NCBI GenBank assembly: GCA_033852115.1
Contig: JAWSVE010000002.1
Span: 372,001 to 436,000, forward strand
Direction: 5' to 3'
Source: JAWSVE01 sp033852115
GTDB taxonomy: Bacteria > Pseudomonadota > Gammaproteobacteria > Pseudomonadales > Cellvibrionaceae
Length of the DNA stretch: 64,000 nt
The notes under the pieces are model-generated. The model was given only the letters and a program-made list of their open reading frames with translations, made no database searches and had not been told where the DNA came from. Below are positions 26,023 to 35,943 of the stretch, piece after piece (within the stretch, counting starts at the first letter, position 1; every line of letters begins with the position of its first letter). The position numbers and the translations under genes are program-made.

Positions 26023-28275
26023 ATGACAGACATTATTCAAACCCCCGAAGCTGAAGAAAGCATCGAGTTAAAAACCTATACCGAGAAAGCCTACCTCGAC
26101 TACTCCATGTACGTCATCTTGGATCGGGCCCTACCCAACATTGGCGATGGGTTAAAGCCGGTGCAGCGCCGCATTGTTTATGCGATGAGTGAACTCGGCT
26201 TAAAAGCCAGTGCAAAGTACAAAAAATCAGCACGCACCGTGGGTGATGTGATTGGTAAGTTCCATCCGCACGGTGACTCGGCCTGTTATGAAGCCATGGT
26301 ACTAATGGCTCAACCATTTTCGTATCGCTATCCCTTAGTCGACGGACAGGGTAACTGGGGTTCGCCAGATGACCCTAAATCATTCGCGGCGATGCGTTAC
26401 ACCGAATCCAAACTCACACCATACTCCGACGTCTTGTTATCAGAGCTGGGGCAGGGCACGGTCGATTGGGCGCCGAATTTTGATGGCACCATGGATGAAC
26501 CCTCCGTTTTGCCTGCGCGAGTACCGAACGTATTGCTAAATGGCACGACGGGTATTGCCGTTGGTATGGCGACAGATATTCCGCCGCATAATTTACGCGA
26601 AGTGGTTAACGCAACAATCCATCTGTTAGAAAACCCCAAGGCTGGCGTGACGGAATTATGTGCGCATATTCTTGGGCCGGACATGCCAACGGATGCAGAA
26701 ATCACAACGCCCCGAGCCGACCTTATTAAACTGTACGAAACCGGTCGCGGCAGCATCAAAATGCGCGCGGTGTGGGATAAAGACAGTGGCGATATTGTCA
26801 TTACTGCCTTGCCGCATCAAGTCAGCGGTGCAAAAATCCTTGAGCAAATTGCGCAGCAAATGCAGGCCAAAAAATTGCCGATGGTCGCCGATTTGCGTGA
26901 CGAGTCTGATCACGAAAATCCAACACGCTTAGTGATTGTGCCTCGCTCGAATCGAATTGATGTCGAGCAATTAATGAATCACTTATTTGCCACCACCGAC
27001 CTTGAACGCAACTATCGCGTTAACCTCAACATGATCGGCATCGACGGCCGCCCCGGTGTGAAATCACTCGATAAAATTTTAGGCGAGTGGTTGAGCTTCC
27101 GTATGGTGACGGTGCGTCGTCGTTTGCAGAATCGTCTTGATAAAGTGCTCAAGCGGTTACATATTTTGGAAGGCTACTTGGCGGCGTTCCTCAATATTGA
27201 TGAAGTGATCCATATCATCCGCACCGAAGACAAACCCAAAGCCGTTATGATGGAACGCTTTGGTATTACCGATATTCAAGCGGAAGCGATTTTAGAATTG
27301 CGCTTACGGCAAATCGCCAAGCTCGAAGAAATTAAAATTCGTGGTGAGCAAGAAGAGTTAGAAAAAGAACGTGAACAACTGGAAAAAATTCTCGGTTCGG
27401 CGGCGCGTTTAAAAACACTCATCAAAAAAGAACTGCAAGCCGTTGCCGATGAATTCGGTGATGACCGTCGTTCACCACTCGTCGAGCGCGAAGAAGCGCA
27501 AGCACTGGATGAAAAAGATTTACTGTCCAGCGACCCAGTTACTATTGTGCTATCAGAAAAAGGCTGGATTCGTTCTGCCAAAGGCCACGACATCGACCCG
27601 ACTGCACTGAATTATAAATCGGGCGATAGCTACAAATATTCCGCGCTTGGTAAGAGTAACGAGTTTGTGTACTTGTTTGACTCAACTGGCCGCAGCTACG
27701 CCATTGCAGCACACACCTTACCCTCTGCTCGCGGCCAAGGTGAGCCAGTTACCGGTCGCTTAAATGCGCCTAGCGGTGCATCCTTCGAAGGGTTGTTTAT
27801 GGGTAGCAACGATCAAGCCGTGTTACTCGCCTCCGATGCGGGCTATGGTTTTGTCGCCACCATTGGTGATCTCTTTACTAAAAACCGCTCCGGTAAATCA
27901 GCATTAACGTTACCGAAAGGTGCCAAAGTGTTATCGCCCTGCTTAATTAAAGATGTTGAAAACGATTTAATTATCGCCATTACCAACGAAGGCCGGATGC
28001 TAAGCTTCCCGGTCAAAGATTTACCCGTTATGGCGCGCGGCAAGGGCAACAAAATTCTCAATATCCCCAGTAAGCGTTTGCAAGCCCGCGAAGAATTTTT
28101 AGTGGCCGCCGCAACCGTCAATGCCAAACAAGAATTGGTGCTCTACGCGGGCAAACGCCATACGCGATTAAAAATGGCAGACCTCGATCACTACCTGGGA
28201 GAGCGTGGTAGGCGTGGTAGTAAACTGCCGCGCGGCTTCCAGAAGGTGGATGCGTTTGAGGTGGTTGATAAATAG
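26023..28275 (+). CDS. parC: DNA topoisomerase IV subunit A
   Basis: A 750-residue DNA-cleaving subunit of topoisomerase IV. The N-terminal winged helix and tower are present, with the catalytic Tyr at about residue 126 in SFAAMRYTESKLTPY. The quinolone-resistance region reads GKFHPHGDSACYEAMV, keeping the wild-type Ser and Glu that confer sensitivity when unmutated. The C-terminal beta-pinwheel (LLASDAGYGFVATIGDLFTKNRSGKSALTLPKGAKVL) is complete. Its partner ParE is about 13 kb upstream. It is monocistronic and followed by an intrinsic terminator. Confidence 0.97.
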   Translation: MTDIIQTPEAEESIELKTYTEKAYLDYSMYVILDRALPNIGDGLKPVQRRIVYAMSELGLKASAKYKKSARTVGDVIGKFHPHGDSACYEAMVLMAQPFSYRYPLVDGQGNWGSPDDPKSFAAMRYTESKLTPYSDVLLSELGQGTVDWAPNFDGTMDEPSVLPARVPNVLLNGTTGIAVGMATDIPPHNLREVVNATIHLLENPKAGVTELCAHILGPDMPTDAEITTPRADLIKLYETGRGSIKMRAVWDKDSGDIVITALPHQVSGAKILEQIAQQMQAKKLPMVADLRDESDHENPTRLVIVPRSNRIDVEQLMNHLFATTDLERNYRVNLNMIGIDGRPGVKSLDKILGEWLSFRMVTVRRRLQNRLDKVLKRLHILEGYLAAFLNIDEVIHIIRTEDKPKAVMMERFGITDIQAEAILELRLRQIAKLEEIKIRGEQEELEKEREQLEKILGSAARLKTLIKKELQAVADEFGDDRRSPLVEREEAQALDEKDLLSSDPVTIVLSEKGWIRSAKGHDIDPTALNYKSGDSYKYSALGKSNEFVYLFDSTGRSYAIAAHTLPSARGQGEPVTGRLNAPSGASFEGLFMGSNDQAVLLASDAGYGFVATIGDLFTKNRSGKSALTLPKGAKVLSPCLIKDVENDLIIAITNEGRMLSFPVKDLPVMARGKGNKILNIPSKRLQAREEFLVAAATVNAKQELVLYAGKRHTRLKMADLDHYLGERGRRGSKLPRGFQKVDAFEVVDK

Positions 28276-28297
28276 TTGTCGTGGCACTTAGTCAAGG

Positions 28298-28333
28298 AAA
28301 GCCCCTTTAGCTGAAAAGTTAAAGGGGCTTTTT
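28298..28333 (+). terminator. intrinsic terminator of parC
   Basis: AAAGCCCCTTTA (28298-28309) pairs with TAAAGGGGCTTT (28320-28331) and runs into T residues. It lies 23 bases after the parC stop. Confidence 0.92.
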
Positions 28334-28727
28334 GTTGAATTGGACGACAAAAATTAAAAATATTTGTTATAAGCGGCCATTTTAATATTGATTTTTATAA
28401 TTATTGCACTAAGAATAACCAAAACGAATTTCGCGCTAACAATAACGTATTGTAAAAGCGAATAATTTATTGGGGGTTGGGCCTCGGTTGGCTTTTTCTT
28501 AGGCCGAAAGTACGCCTAACGTTAGCATCGATTGTATCGATCACGTCGCAAGACTAATAATGAGGTAAGCGGCGCTTAGCTGCCGTATACAGTGAGTTGA
28601 TTACGAAAGGCATTGGATGCCAGTCTGATGTAAAAACTGTTTTCTTTTCTCGATAATTGCTCTTTGGGCAGGCATTCGTTCGGCCTAAAAAAGAGTGAGC
28701 TATGTTACGTAGATAATTGGGGTTGTT
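28334..28727. other. AT-rich intergenic region before the Rhs gene
   Basis: About 390 bp with no credible reading frame. The first 150 bp are strongly AT-rich; the second half is more mixed and should carry the promoter of the Rhs gene. It marks the edge between conserved chromosome and the accessory region. Confidence 0.4.
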
Positions 28728-31700
28728 ATGTTTGGGGTTTTTCAGCGCAAGTCATTTCACGTTGTATTTGCTTTTCTTACTATTGCAATGGGCGTACTGC
28801 TCTCGCAGGTTTCGTCGGCGCAAGTTTATGAGGTAGGAAATAGTTATACGAATACGACGGGTAATTTTAGCCTCAATATGAATGTTGTGGGGCCCTATGT
28901 GTCGTTTAAAGCTGATTTGATCGAAGTATACAAAGATGGTGTTTTCAATCAGTCTTATAGCACCCCTCCTTCAGCCAATACTTATAGCTTTTCATCCGTC
29001 CCAGCCGGTAATTACGAATATAAGCTGTACTTTGAGATAGCTTATCCTGGCTATTACTCGAAATACCCTTTGGGTTCGGTATTTGTTATGGTTGCCGCGC
29101 CCTCCCCACCTGCGACGCCAGGAGCTATTAGTTTTAGCAATCTATCTCATGCATCTTCAAGCAAAGATATTGATGGAGGCTTTACGGTTAATTGGGGCGC
29201 TGCTAGCGGCTCTCCGACATCTTATCAACTTTATCAGCGTAAAAATGGCGGGAGTTGGAGTCAAATATATTCAGGGTCGAGTCGATCCAAGTCGCGCAGT
29301 CTCTCTGATGGAAGTTATGACTACAGGGTGCGCGCGTGCAACGCGGCTGGATGTGGTAGTTACACTGCTGTTAAATCCGTCCAAGTAGTGCTTCCTCCTG
29401 GGGTGCCTGGTACACCTACGGTACCTTATCCGGTCAATTCATCCACTTTTACAGTATCTTGGGCGGCCGCCTCGGGGACTTCAATTAGCTATCAACTTCA
29501 GCGTGCAATTTGGGTTGATGTTGGCTCACCTTCCTGGTCAACAATTCAAAATTCGGCTTCGACGTCTAAGCAAGAGTCGCAACTAACGAACAATGAATGG
29601 TATACCTATAGAGTTCGCGCGTGTAACTCTAGTGGTTGCTCGGCTTGGGCGCAAAGCGGAATAGTTATGATTCAAATACCGCCTGCAGCGCCGGTATTAA
29701 GTGTCGATGCTTCTAACTCACAACGTAGAGCCTATTTAACGTGGGTAGCTCAAAGCAATGACTTAACAAGTCTCTCAGTCCAGCACTATATCGATGGTTC
29801 TTGGAGGAAAGTGGCAGACGTTGGTGTAAGTGACCGAGAATACACGCATCATGCAGTAAGATTAGGTACTACGAATTACCGTGTTGAGGCTTGTAATGAA
29901 GTTGGTTGCAGCTACTCTAATGCAGTTTCAATAAGTATTAATGGTGAGTTACCTGAATTTTCAGAGTTACCTGAAGCGCTTCATGTTGACCATAGAATTA
30001 ATCGCCAAGGCGCTTTGGAGCTTTCCCTACCCATAAAAACTATGCCGGGCGTTAACGGTAATGCTCCAAGTCTTGTGCTAAGCCACAGCTCACATTTTGC
30101 CGGTGCGTTGTCGAGTAGTTCTACTTGGAAATCGGAGGATAATGCGCCAACTCCTCTTCAGTCTGGCTGGTCGTTATCCGGTTTAGCTCCAATATCCACT
30201 TGTGACTTGCCTTCCACTTTACTGTTCCCTGAAAACGAGATGAGGTATTGCTATAAAGGGCACAAGCTAATACCGGAGGATTGGGATCGAAGAGGAATTG
30301 TGGGTGCAATCTATCGTGCAGAAAAGAATTCTGATGAGCAGTTTATTTATAGGGAAGATGCAACCGGATCAGCGTACTTTGAAATGCATAAGGGGGGCAA
30401 AACATACCTATATGGTTCGACGGAAAATAGTCGATTGAAACGTTGGGATGATGTTCCGTACAACCCAGATTACCTTCCTGAGGGGACGACTGATAAAGAC
30501 TTCTGGTATCCCAGTAAGGTGATTGATGCTTTTGAAAACGAGTTAGACATTATTTATGGAAAGGCGTCAGAAGAGAGAATCATTGCAGGAAATAGTTACG
30601 AATATAAAGAAATATATCCGGTAAGTATTCGCTACAGTGGATATGAAGTCGTTTTGGGGTATCAGCCTCGTAGTGGTGAGCCCACTATTGGCGCAGGTCT
30701 ATGGCAGCTGGTTAGCATTCAAAACAATTCGAATGGCGCACCTGTATCCGAGTATCTATTCAATTATCGAAGCGAAGGGCAGTCTGAGGTTCTGGATTCA
30801 ATTCGCTATTGCGGGTATGACGCTGCAGGGATCAACCTATCGTGTGGTCTACCCAATGTGTTTAGCTACCGAGTCAACGGATACGATATCATCAAAGCCC
30901 CATCAGGGAGTCCGCTCAATACTGTCGATAGGTATAGTGTCGATGAAATCGATAATGGGCTGGGTGGTATTCGTAAATTCTTCTATGAATCTGAACAAAC
31001 TCGTCGTCAGCAGGAAATAGCACGCGGCTACACGGACTTTGGTGATGAGCCCCAGCTACCCCCTATTAACTACAATTGTCATAGTGATGCTGTCTGTGGC
31101 GACAGTTTGCAAATCGAGGCTATTGAATCATCCAATGGGTTAGGTGGCTTTAATCGCACGGAGTATGATTATCGGTTTATACACAGTGAAGTGAATTCTG
31201 AATATCGTCAAACGTTACCGGATGGAAGTTACAAATACAGTCGCTTTCATTACAAGGCAGAAGAGGGTGATGGCCTGCCTCAAAAGGAGGAGCGTTACTT
31301 AAACCCTCTTTATATTAGCAACAATAATGTTCTTTTATCTAAGCAGGAGCGCTATTGGAACTACGCCGATGGTTATGCATTAAATTGGGATGGGCTGTAT
31401 TATGAGCGTCCACGCTTTTACAAGCACTTCCTCAAACTCGAAGAAACATACATCGTAGATTACGGCGTGACAACTGGCGCGGTCATCACCGAAAACAACA
31501 TTACGTTTGAAGGTAATGGTCAAGCTCGCAATCGAAGTATGTATCAAGACAGCATGCAAACCACTGTTTCCACGGGTTATGGTTATTCGCCTACAGGCAA
31601 TTTTACGCCCGGTACATTTAACAACCTAGAGCATCGCAAAGTTGTTAGTACCCAATACAACAACAATGCAGCAGACTGGGTATTGGGCTTTGCTGAAAGT

Positions 31701-34700
31701 GTGTCGACGTCGTACATTGACCCAAGCAACTCGGCTAACAATAAATCGCAAACGGTGACGAACACTAAACATCGCAGTGACTCGTTAGCGTTGGGTGCCT
31801 CGACGACGACAACCGCAGAACACACCGTAACAGAAGATCCAGAATACGATACCAATGGCAACCCTGTGTCTATAACCGTATCGGGCACTGGATTTAGTTC
31901 GCGCACCAGTGAAATGGTTGAGTATATTGATAACCGTTACCCTCGTTATCAAATGAATGCAGAAGGTCATTTGTCGGAGTACGAATACGATCTGCGATTT
32001 GGCAAGCCTAAGCGTGTTACTGATCCCAATGGTTTGGTAACCGAATACGAATACGATGCCTTTGGCAATTTAATCAAAGAGACCTTGCCTAACGGTACGA
32101 TCATCAACACCTCGAAAATTTTGTGTGATGCACTGTGCCCATCGGTAGGTTCCATAGCGCCCACCTATAAAGTGGTAAGAACTACCGAGCATGCCTACGA
32201 AATTAATAAAGGCGCACCGGATTCCACCACCTACTACGATAGCCGTGGTCGCGAAATTCGCATCGTGACCGAAGGTTTTGATGGTGAAGATCTTAAGGTT
32301 GATATTTATTACGATTACTTGGGTCGAGTTGAAAAACGCAGTGTGCCTTATGTCACAGGTTCACCAACCTACACCGAGTTCGAGTACGACCATTACGATC
32401 GCCCTACTACCGTCAGCAACGCCGATGGCAGTTTAGTGGAATACGACTACGAGCAATTGAATGATCGACGTCGTGTGACTAAAACCACCACGATTGTTGG
32501 GCCGGGTACAAACAAAACCTATACGCGTGTTGAAGAGTACAACATCCTCAATCAACTCATTGTTAGCTACGATGCCTACGGCACCGGCGACCAAGTCAAA
32601 ACCGAATACGGTTATGATGCGATGGGTAACAATACCTGGGTGCGTGTCAATAGTGATGCCGATACCGATGTCATTTCTGATTTTGATAACCGCGGCAACA
32701 TGACGCAATTGCAAGACCCGAACGCCGGCACTATTAATTACGTCTACGATGGTTTAGGTCAAGCCACGGAACAAACCGATGCGCGGGGTATTACCACCAA
32801 GTTCTACTACGACAAGTTAGGTCGCATGACGCAGCGGATTGATGATCACCTCGGTAGCGATCAAATGACCAATACCTGGTCCTACGATGGGCAATACCAA
32901 GGTGTGCTCGATTACAAATCGCGTCCCGGCTTTACCGAGACCTACCAGTACACATCATTATTGGAAATGGAGACCATCACCACCAATATCAACTTGAATA
33001 ACTTCACTGAGAGTTATCAAACCGATATCACCTACGATGGTTACAGCCGCGTAGAGACGCAAAACTACCCATCCGGCTTAGAAATATTTAATGTTTATAA
33101 TGACCACGGCTTTGCCAGTGCCGTGCGACGCGATAGCGTCAGCGGTCCCTTGGTGTACCAAGTCACAGCAATGGATAATCACGGCAACATCAGTGATACC
33201 GAATGGGGGAATGGTTTAAGTAGCCAGCGCAGCTATAACCCTATCACCGGACAATTAGAATCGATCGTGACGGGTAGCGGCAGTATTCAAAACCTTGAAA
33301 TTGAATGGTGGTCCGATAACACCGTTCACAGTCGCACCAATCACCGTTTAAGCGGCAATCGTGAAGTCTTTAATTACGATAATCTAAAGCGCTTACGCGG
33401 CTCGAACATTAACTCCACCGGTGGTTCACGCACTTTGGGTTATACCTATGATGCGTTGGGGAATATTAAAACCAAAACCGACTCAGATGGTCACAACCTC
33501 ACCGGTTATCGTTACGATTTAGATAGCAGCGCGCATCGTCTAAACCGTGTAACGATTAACGGTACGCAACATGATTTTGTTTACGATGCGAGCGGTAATA
33601 TTGTTAAAGACAATGTTGCGGGCGTCGCTGACGATCGCGATATCAGTTATAACGCGTTTGGTAAACCCTATTTAATTACTAAGGGTGATACGGCATCGCC
33701 AACGGCTAAAGCATTTTTCGAATACGATCCGGATACCTCGCGTTTCTACCAAGAAAACCATCGCGGCGATAAAACCGTGTATCTATACGGTGGTAATTTT
33801 GAAGTGGTGATCCCGGCAACCGGTAGCATCATGACGATCGAGAAAACCTATCTCAGTGGTGCGATTCACTCGCGTGAAGTGGGTATCGATATGCACGTCG
33901 ATGAGAAAATGCTCTACACCCATACCGATCACTTGGGTTCGATTAATGTCATTACCAATGAAGATGGGGAAATCGATAGCGGTAAAGATTTTGATCCCTT
34001 TGGTGGCTATCGTCATCTCGATTGGAGTGCGATTAGTGCAGCACCGACTTGGTTGAAGCAAGCGCAAACGACATCGCGCGGTTTTACCGGGCACGAGCAG
34101 TTGGATGATGTCGGTTTAATTCACATGAATGGGCGGGTGTATGATCCATTGCTTGGGCGATTTATTTCGCCGGATGTGGTGGTGCAGGCACCGCACTTTA
34201 GTCAGAGTTATAACCGGTATGCGTATGTTTGGAATAATCCGGTGAGTATGATTGATCCGACGGGGTTTTTAGGGAGTTATATTGACGGTAGTAGTTTTGC
34301 TGTTAACGGTGGGTTTTTCTCAGATTCAGGTTCTGTTGAACAGGATGAGGATCCAGAGCCGGAGCCGGATACATCAGGCAGTGGTGGAAACAGTGGTGGT
34401 GATAGTGGGAGTGGTGGTGCGCCTGTTCTAAATGAGAATGGAACCTTTAGTGAGGGGAATGGGAGTGAAGAATCTGATGCTGCTGGTACAGGCGGCAGTG
34501 AAGGATTGAGCCCATTAGCCCGATGGCTTAAAGAGGCTGGTGTTGAAAGGAGCGCTACAGTCAAGATAACTTGGAAGGGGAAAAAATATGAAGTCCCTCG
34601 GAGTCAATACGAAGAAGCTATTAAGTACATCAAGGCCAGCATACCTAAGCAAGCAGCAATGAAAGATGGGGATGCGGTAGAGTATTATGGGAGGTTGTAT

Positions 34701-35048
34701 TTGAAGTCTGGGAAAGCTGTGGATGGAATACCCGTGCCAGGGTTTCCAAACAATCTTTGCTATGGTGGTAGTGTTGCGGCATGTAAGAGTAAGGTTTCCA
34801 ACTCTGTTGCTGCTAATAAAAAGGCTGCAAATATTTCAACTAAATTGATGATGAATGTTCATCTTCATCCTGGAACTGATAGTCATAGCATGAGATTTTC
34901 TGATTCTGATACGAGCTTGAGCAAAGCTGGAGCTATGCCGGTTTTTATAGGAAATATGAAAGGTGATATTGGTGTCTTTTTACCTGGGATGCCATCACGA
35001 GGCGGTTATGGGCCGACTCTATGTAGCGGGTGTGCGCGAAATGACTGA
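28728..35048 (+). CDS. secreted Rhs/YD-repeat polymorphic toxin with FN3 domains
   Basis: A 2106-residue protein. Residues 1-31 are a Sec signal peptide (ends VSSAQVYEV). Three fibronectin-type III domains occupy about 124-405. A SpvB-like start follows (LPEALHVDHRINRQGALELSLPIKTMPGVNG, about 412-440). YD repeats begin near residue 1083 (EYEYDAFGNLIKETLPNG) and run to the Rhs core (DHLGSINVITNEDG near 1733, GRFISPDVVVQ and NRYAYVWNNPVSMIDPTGF near 1842). The last 260 residues are variable: a Gly/Ser/Glu-rich linker, then a domain with NVHLHPGTDSHSMRFSDSDTS, resembling the His-Asp core of JAB/DUF4329-type metal-dependent domains. This is the expected toxin tip. The following lipoprotein overlaps by eight bases and is its probable immunity protein. 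Confidence 0.88.
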   Translation: MFGVFQRKSFHVVFAFLTIAMGVLLSQVSSAQVYEVGNSYTNTTGNFSLNMNVVGPYVSFKADLIEVYKDGVFNQSYSTPPSANTYSFSSVPAGNYEYKLYFEIAYPGYYSKYPLGSVFVMVAAPSPPATPGAISFSNLSHASSSKDIDGGFTVNWGAASGSPTSYQLYQRKNGGSWSQIYSGSSRSKSRSLSDGSYDYRVRACNAAGCGSYTAVKSVQVVLPPGVPGTPTVPYPVNSSTFTVSWAAASGTSISYQLQRAIWVDVGSPSWSTIQNSASTSKQESQLTNNEWYTYRVRACNSSGCSAWAQSGIVMIQIPPAAPVLSVDASNSQRRAYLTWVAQSNDLTSLSVQHYIDGSWRKVADVGVSDREYTHHAVRLGTTNYRVEACNEVGCSYSNAVSISINGELPEFSELPEALHVDHRINRQGALELSLPIKTMPGVNGNAPSLVLSHSSHFAGALSSSSTWKSEDNAPTPLQSGWSLSGLAPISTCDLPSTLLFPENEMRYCYKGHKLIPEDWDRRGIVGAIYRAEKNSDEQFIYREDATGSAYFEMHKGGKTYLYGSTENSRLKRWDDVPYNPDYLPEGTTDKDFWYPSKVIDAFENELDIIYGKASEERIIAGNSYEYKEIYPVSIRYSGYEVVLGYQPRSGEPTIGAGLWQLVSIQNNSNGAPVSEYLFNYRSEGQSEVLDSIRYCGYDAAGINLSCGLPNVFSYRVNGYDIIKAPSGSPLNTVDRYSVDEIDNGLGGIRKFFYESEQTRRQQEIARGYTDFGDEPQLPPINYNCHSDAVCGDSLQIEAIESSNGLGGFNRTEYDYRFIHSEVNSEYRQTLPDGSYKYSRFHYKAEEGDGLPQKEERYLNPLYISNNNVLLSKQERYWNYADGYALNWDGLYYERPRFYKHFLKLEETYIVDYGVTTGAVITENNITFEGNGQARNRSMYQDSMQTTVSTGYGYSPTGNFTPGTFNNLEHRKVVSTQYNNNAADWVLGFAESVSTSYIDPSNSANNKSQTVTNTKHRSDSLALGASTTTTAEHTVTEDPEYDTNGNPVSITVSGTGFSSRTSEMVEYIDNRYPRYQMNAEGHLSEYEYDLRFGKPKRVTDPNGLVTEYEYDAFGNLIKETLPNGTIINTSKILCDALCPSVGSIAPTYKVVRTTEHAYEINKGAPDSTTYYDSRGREIRIVTEGFDGEDLKVDIYYDYLGRVEKRSVPYVTGSPTYTEFEYDHYDRPTTVSNADGSLVEYDYEQLNDRRRVTKTTTIVGPGTNKTYTRVEEYNILNQLIVSYDAYGTGDQVKTEYGYDAMGNNTWVRVNSDADTDVISDFDNRGNMTQLQDPNAGTINYVYDGLGQATEQTDARGITTKFYYDKLGRMTQRIDDHLGSDQMTNTWSYDGQYQGVLDYKSRPGFTETYQYTSLLEMETITTNINLNNFTESYQTDITYDGYSRVETQNYPSGLEIFNVYNDHGFASAVRRDSVSGPLVYQVTAMDNHGNISDTEWGNGLSSQRSYNPITGQLESIVTGSGSIQNLEIEWWSDNTVHSRTNHRLSGNREVFNYDNLKRLRGSNINSTGGSRTLGYTYDALGNIKTKTDSDGHNLTGYRYDLDSSAHRLNRVTINGTQHDFVYDASGNIVKDNVAGVADDRDISYNAFGKPYLITKGDTASPTAKAFFEYDPDTSRFYQENHRGDKTVYLYGGNFEVVIPATGSIMTIEKTYLSGAIHSREVGIDMHVDEKMLYTHTDHLGSINVITNEDGEIDSGKDFDPFGGYRHLDWSAISAAPTWLKQAQTTSRGFTGHEQLDDVGLIHMNGRVYDPLLGRFISPDVVVQAPHFSQSYNRYAYVWNNPVSMIDPTGFLGSYIDGSSFAVNGGFFSDSGSVEQDEDPEPEPDTSGSGGNSGGDSGSGGAPVLNENGTFSEGNGSEESDAAGTGGSEGLSPLARWLKEAGVERSATVKITWKGKKYEVPRSQYEEAIKYIKASIPKQAAMKDGDAVEYYGRLYLKSGKAVDGIPVPGFPNNLCYGGSVAACKSKVSNSVAANKKAANISTKLMMNVHLHPGTDSHSMRFSDSDTSLSKAGAMPVFIGNMKGDIGVFLPGMPSRGGYGPTLCSGCARND

Positions 35049-35670
35049 TCTCACACGTTCGATATTTATTTTGATTTTCTTGTCTCTAGTGGGGTGTGTG
35101 TCGATTTCATCAATTGGTGGAAACAAAGATGACTCTTTATATAAGCTAGAGCCTGTATCCGTCCAAGCTGTACCAGGCTTTCCTGGCGAGGGGGTGATTG
35201 AAAACTTAAGGTTGGTTCATGTTTCGGACATGAATGGAAACAAGGTTCTCCCAAAAACGACTGAGGAGGCTGTTGGGTTGCTAAAGTTAGTTTTTGACGA
35301 AAAGCTGAAATCTGTGTTGCGAAACGGTGTGGTAATGCACCTAGATAATTCGAATGTAAACTTTTCTGAGGCAGATCTAGATGGTTTATGGGAGTCTATA
35401 AATGTAAGTTTAGATTCTGCCTATTCTGATTTTGGGCTTTCTAAAGGCGCAGGTTTGAGCCTAATTTTTAGCGAATTGAGCACCATGTTTGAGCTAAATT
35501 ACTTTGGGTCGTCTGAGTATTATGGAGAGCTTCAGCTATCTGCTGCTAATAAAGGGCTATCTTATCCAAGTGATATTTTATATTTCATTTTGCTAAATTA
35601 TTTTGATGAAATTGATATAGATGGCTATGAAGGTAAAGTTTATACCAAGAAGTTGATTGAAGAAGAATAA
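35041..35670 (+). CDS. lipoprotein, probable immunity to the Rhs tip
   Basis: I start this at the ATG at 35041, eight bases inside the end of the Rhs gene, because it gives a textbook lipoprotein signal (MTDLTRSIFILIFLSLVGC, lipobox LVGC, Cys at residue 19). The 209-residue product is acidic, AT-rich in coding and unlike anything I recognise. Position directly after a polymorphic toxin tip, tight overlap and similar low GC are the usual immunity-gene traits. A periplasm-facing lipoprotein suggests that the toxin acts in the periplasm. Its TAA stop falls inside the first copy of the RAYT-associated repeat, so the original C-terminus may have been replaced. Confidence 0.68.
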   Translation: MTDLTRSIFILIFLSLVGCVSISSIGGNKDDSLYKLEPVSVQAVPGFPGEGVIENLRLVHVSDMNGNKVLPKTTEEAVGLLKLVFDEKLKSVLRNGVVMHLDNSNVNFSEADLDGLWESINVSLDSAYSDFGLSKGAGLSLIFSELSTMFELNYFGSSEYYGELQLSAANKGLSYPSDILYFILLNYFDEIDIDGYEGKVYTKKLIEEE

Positions 35671-35697
35671 ATAGGACACCCATAAATTTGACATCTC
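35660..35697 (+). repeat. RAYT upstream unit, copy 1 (partial)
   Basis: Shares GAAGAATAAATAGGACACCC and then ATAAATTTGACATCTCT with the leader of the intact RAYT gene. The copy breaks off before the TTCCGCTCTGC end. It contains the stop codon of the lipoprotein gene. Confidence 0.85.
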
Positions 35698-35754
35698 TAA
35701 TAGTAAACATAGAGTAAACATAGAAGTGTGCAAAATATAACAAACACCCGCAAG

Positions 35755-35797
35755 ATTAAATAGGACACCCATAAAATTGACATCTCTTCCGCTCTGC
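35755..35797 (+). repeat. RAYT upstream unit, copy 2
   Basis: Reads ATTAAATAGGACACCC, ATAAAATTGACATCTC, TTCCGCTCTGC. It is a full-length unit with no transposase behind it; an IS30-family relic follows within ten bases. Confidence 0.85.
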
Positions 35798-35803
35798 CCA
35801 GCT

Positions 35804-35881
35804 TCAAGGAGTAAGTGCACCGGTTAGTTCAGTATAGGCCTCCAGCGGGGTTTTGTAACCCAGGCACTTTCGGGGCCTGTA
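35804..35881 (-). pseudogene. IS30-family transposase C-terminal relic
   Basis: The minus strand reads YRPRKCLGYKTPLEAYTELT then GALTP and a stop, 25 codons. The segment RPRKxLGYKTP is the highly conserved C-terminal end of IS30-family DDE transposases. Nothing upstream of it on that strand continues the gene; copy 3 of the RAYT unit abuts it. It is therefore a small scar of a lost insertion sequence. Confidence 0.8.
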
Positions 35882-35884
35882 GAA

Positions 35885-35927
35885 AATAAATAGGACACCC
35901 ATAAATTTGACATCCGTTCCGCTCTGC
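35885..35927 (+). repeat. RAYT upstream unit, copy 3
   Basis: A complete unit (AATAAATAGGACACCC to TTCCGCTCTGC) directly ahead of the truncated RAYT reading frame starting at 35944, in the same arrangement as copy 4 ahead of the intact gene. Confidence 0.88.
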
Positions 35928-35943
35928 TGTAAAGTTCGCCACC

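Noticed and set aside
34963..35040. Earlier start for the lipoprotein gene
   Set aside because: It would add 26 residues inside the Rhs frame and bury the lipoprotein signal.
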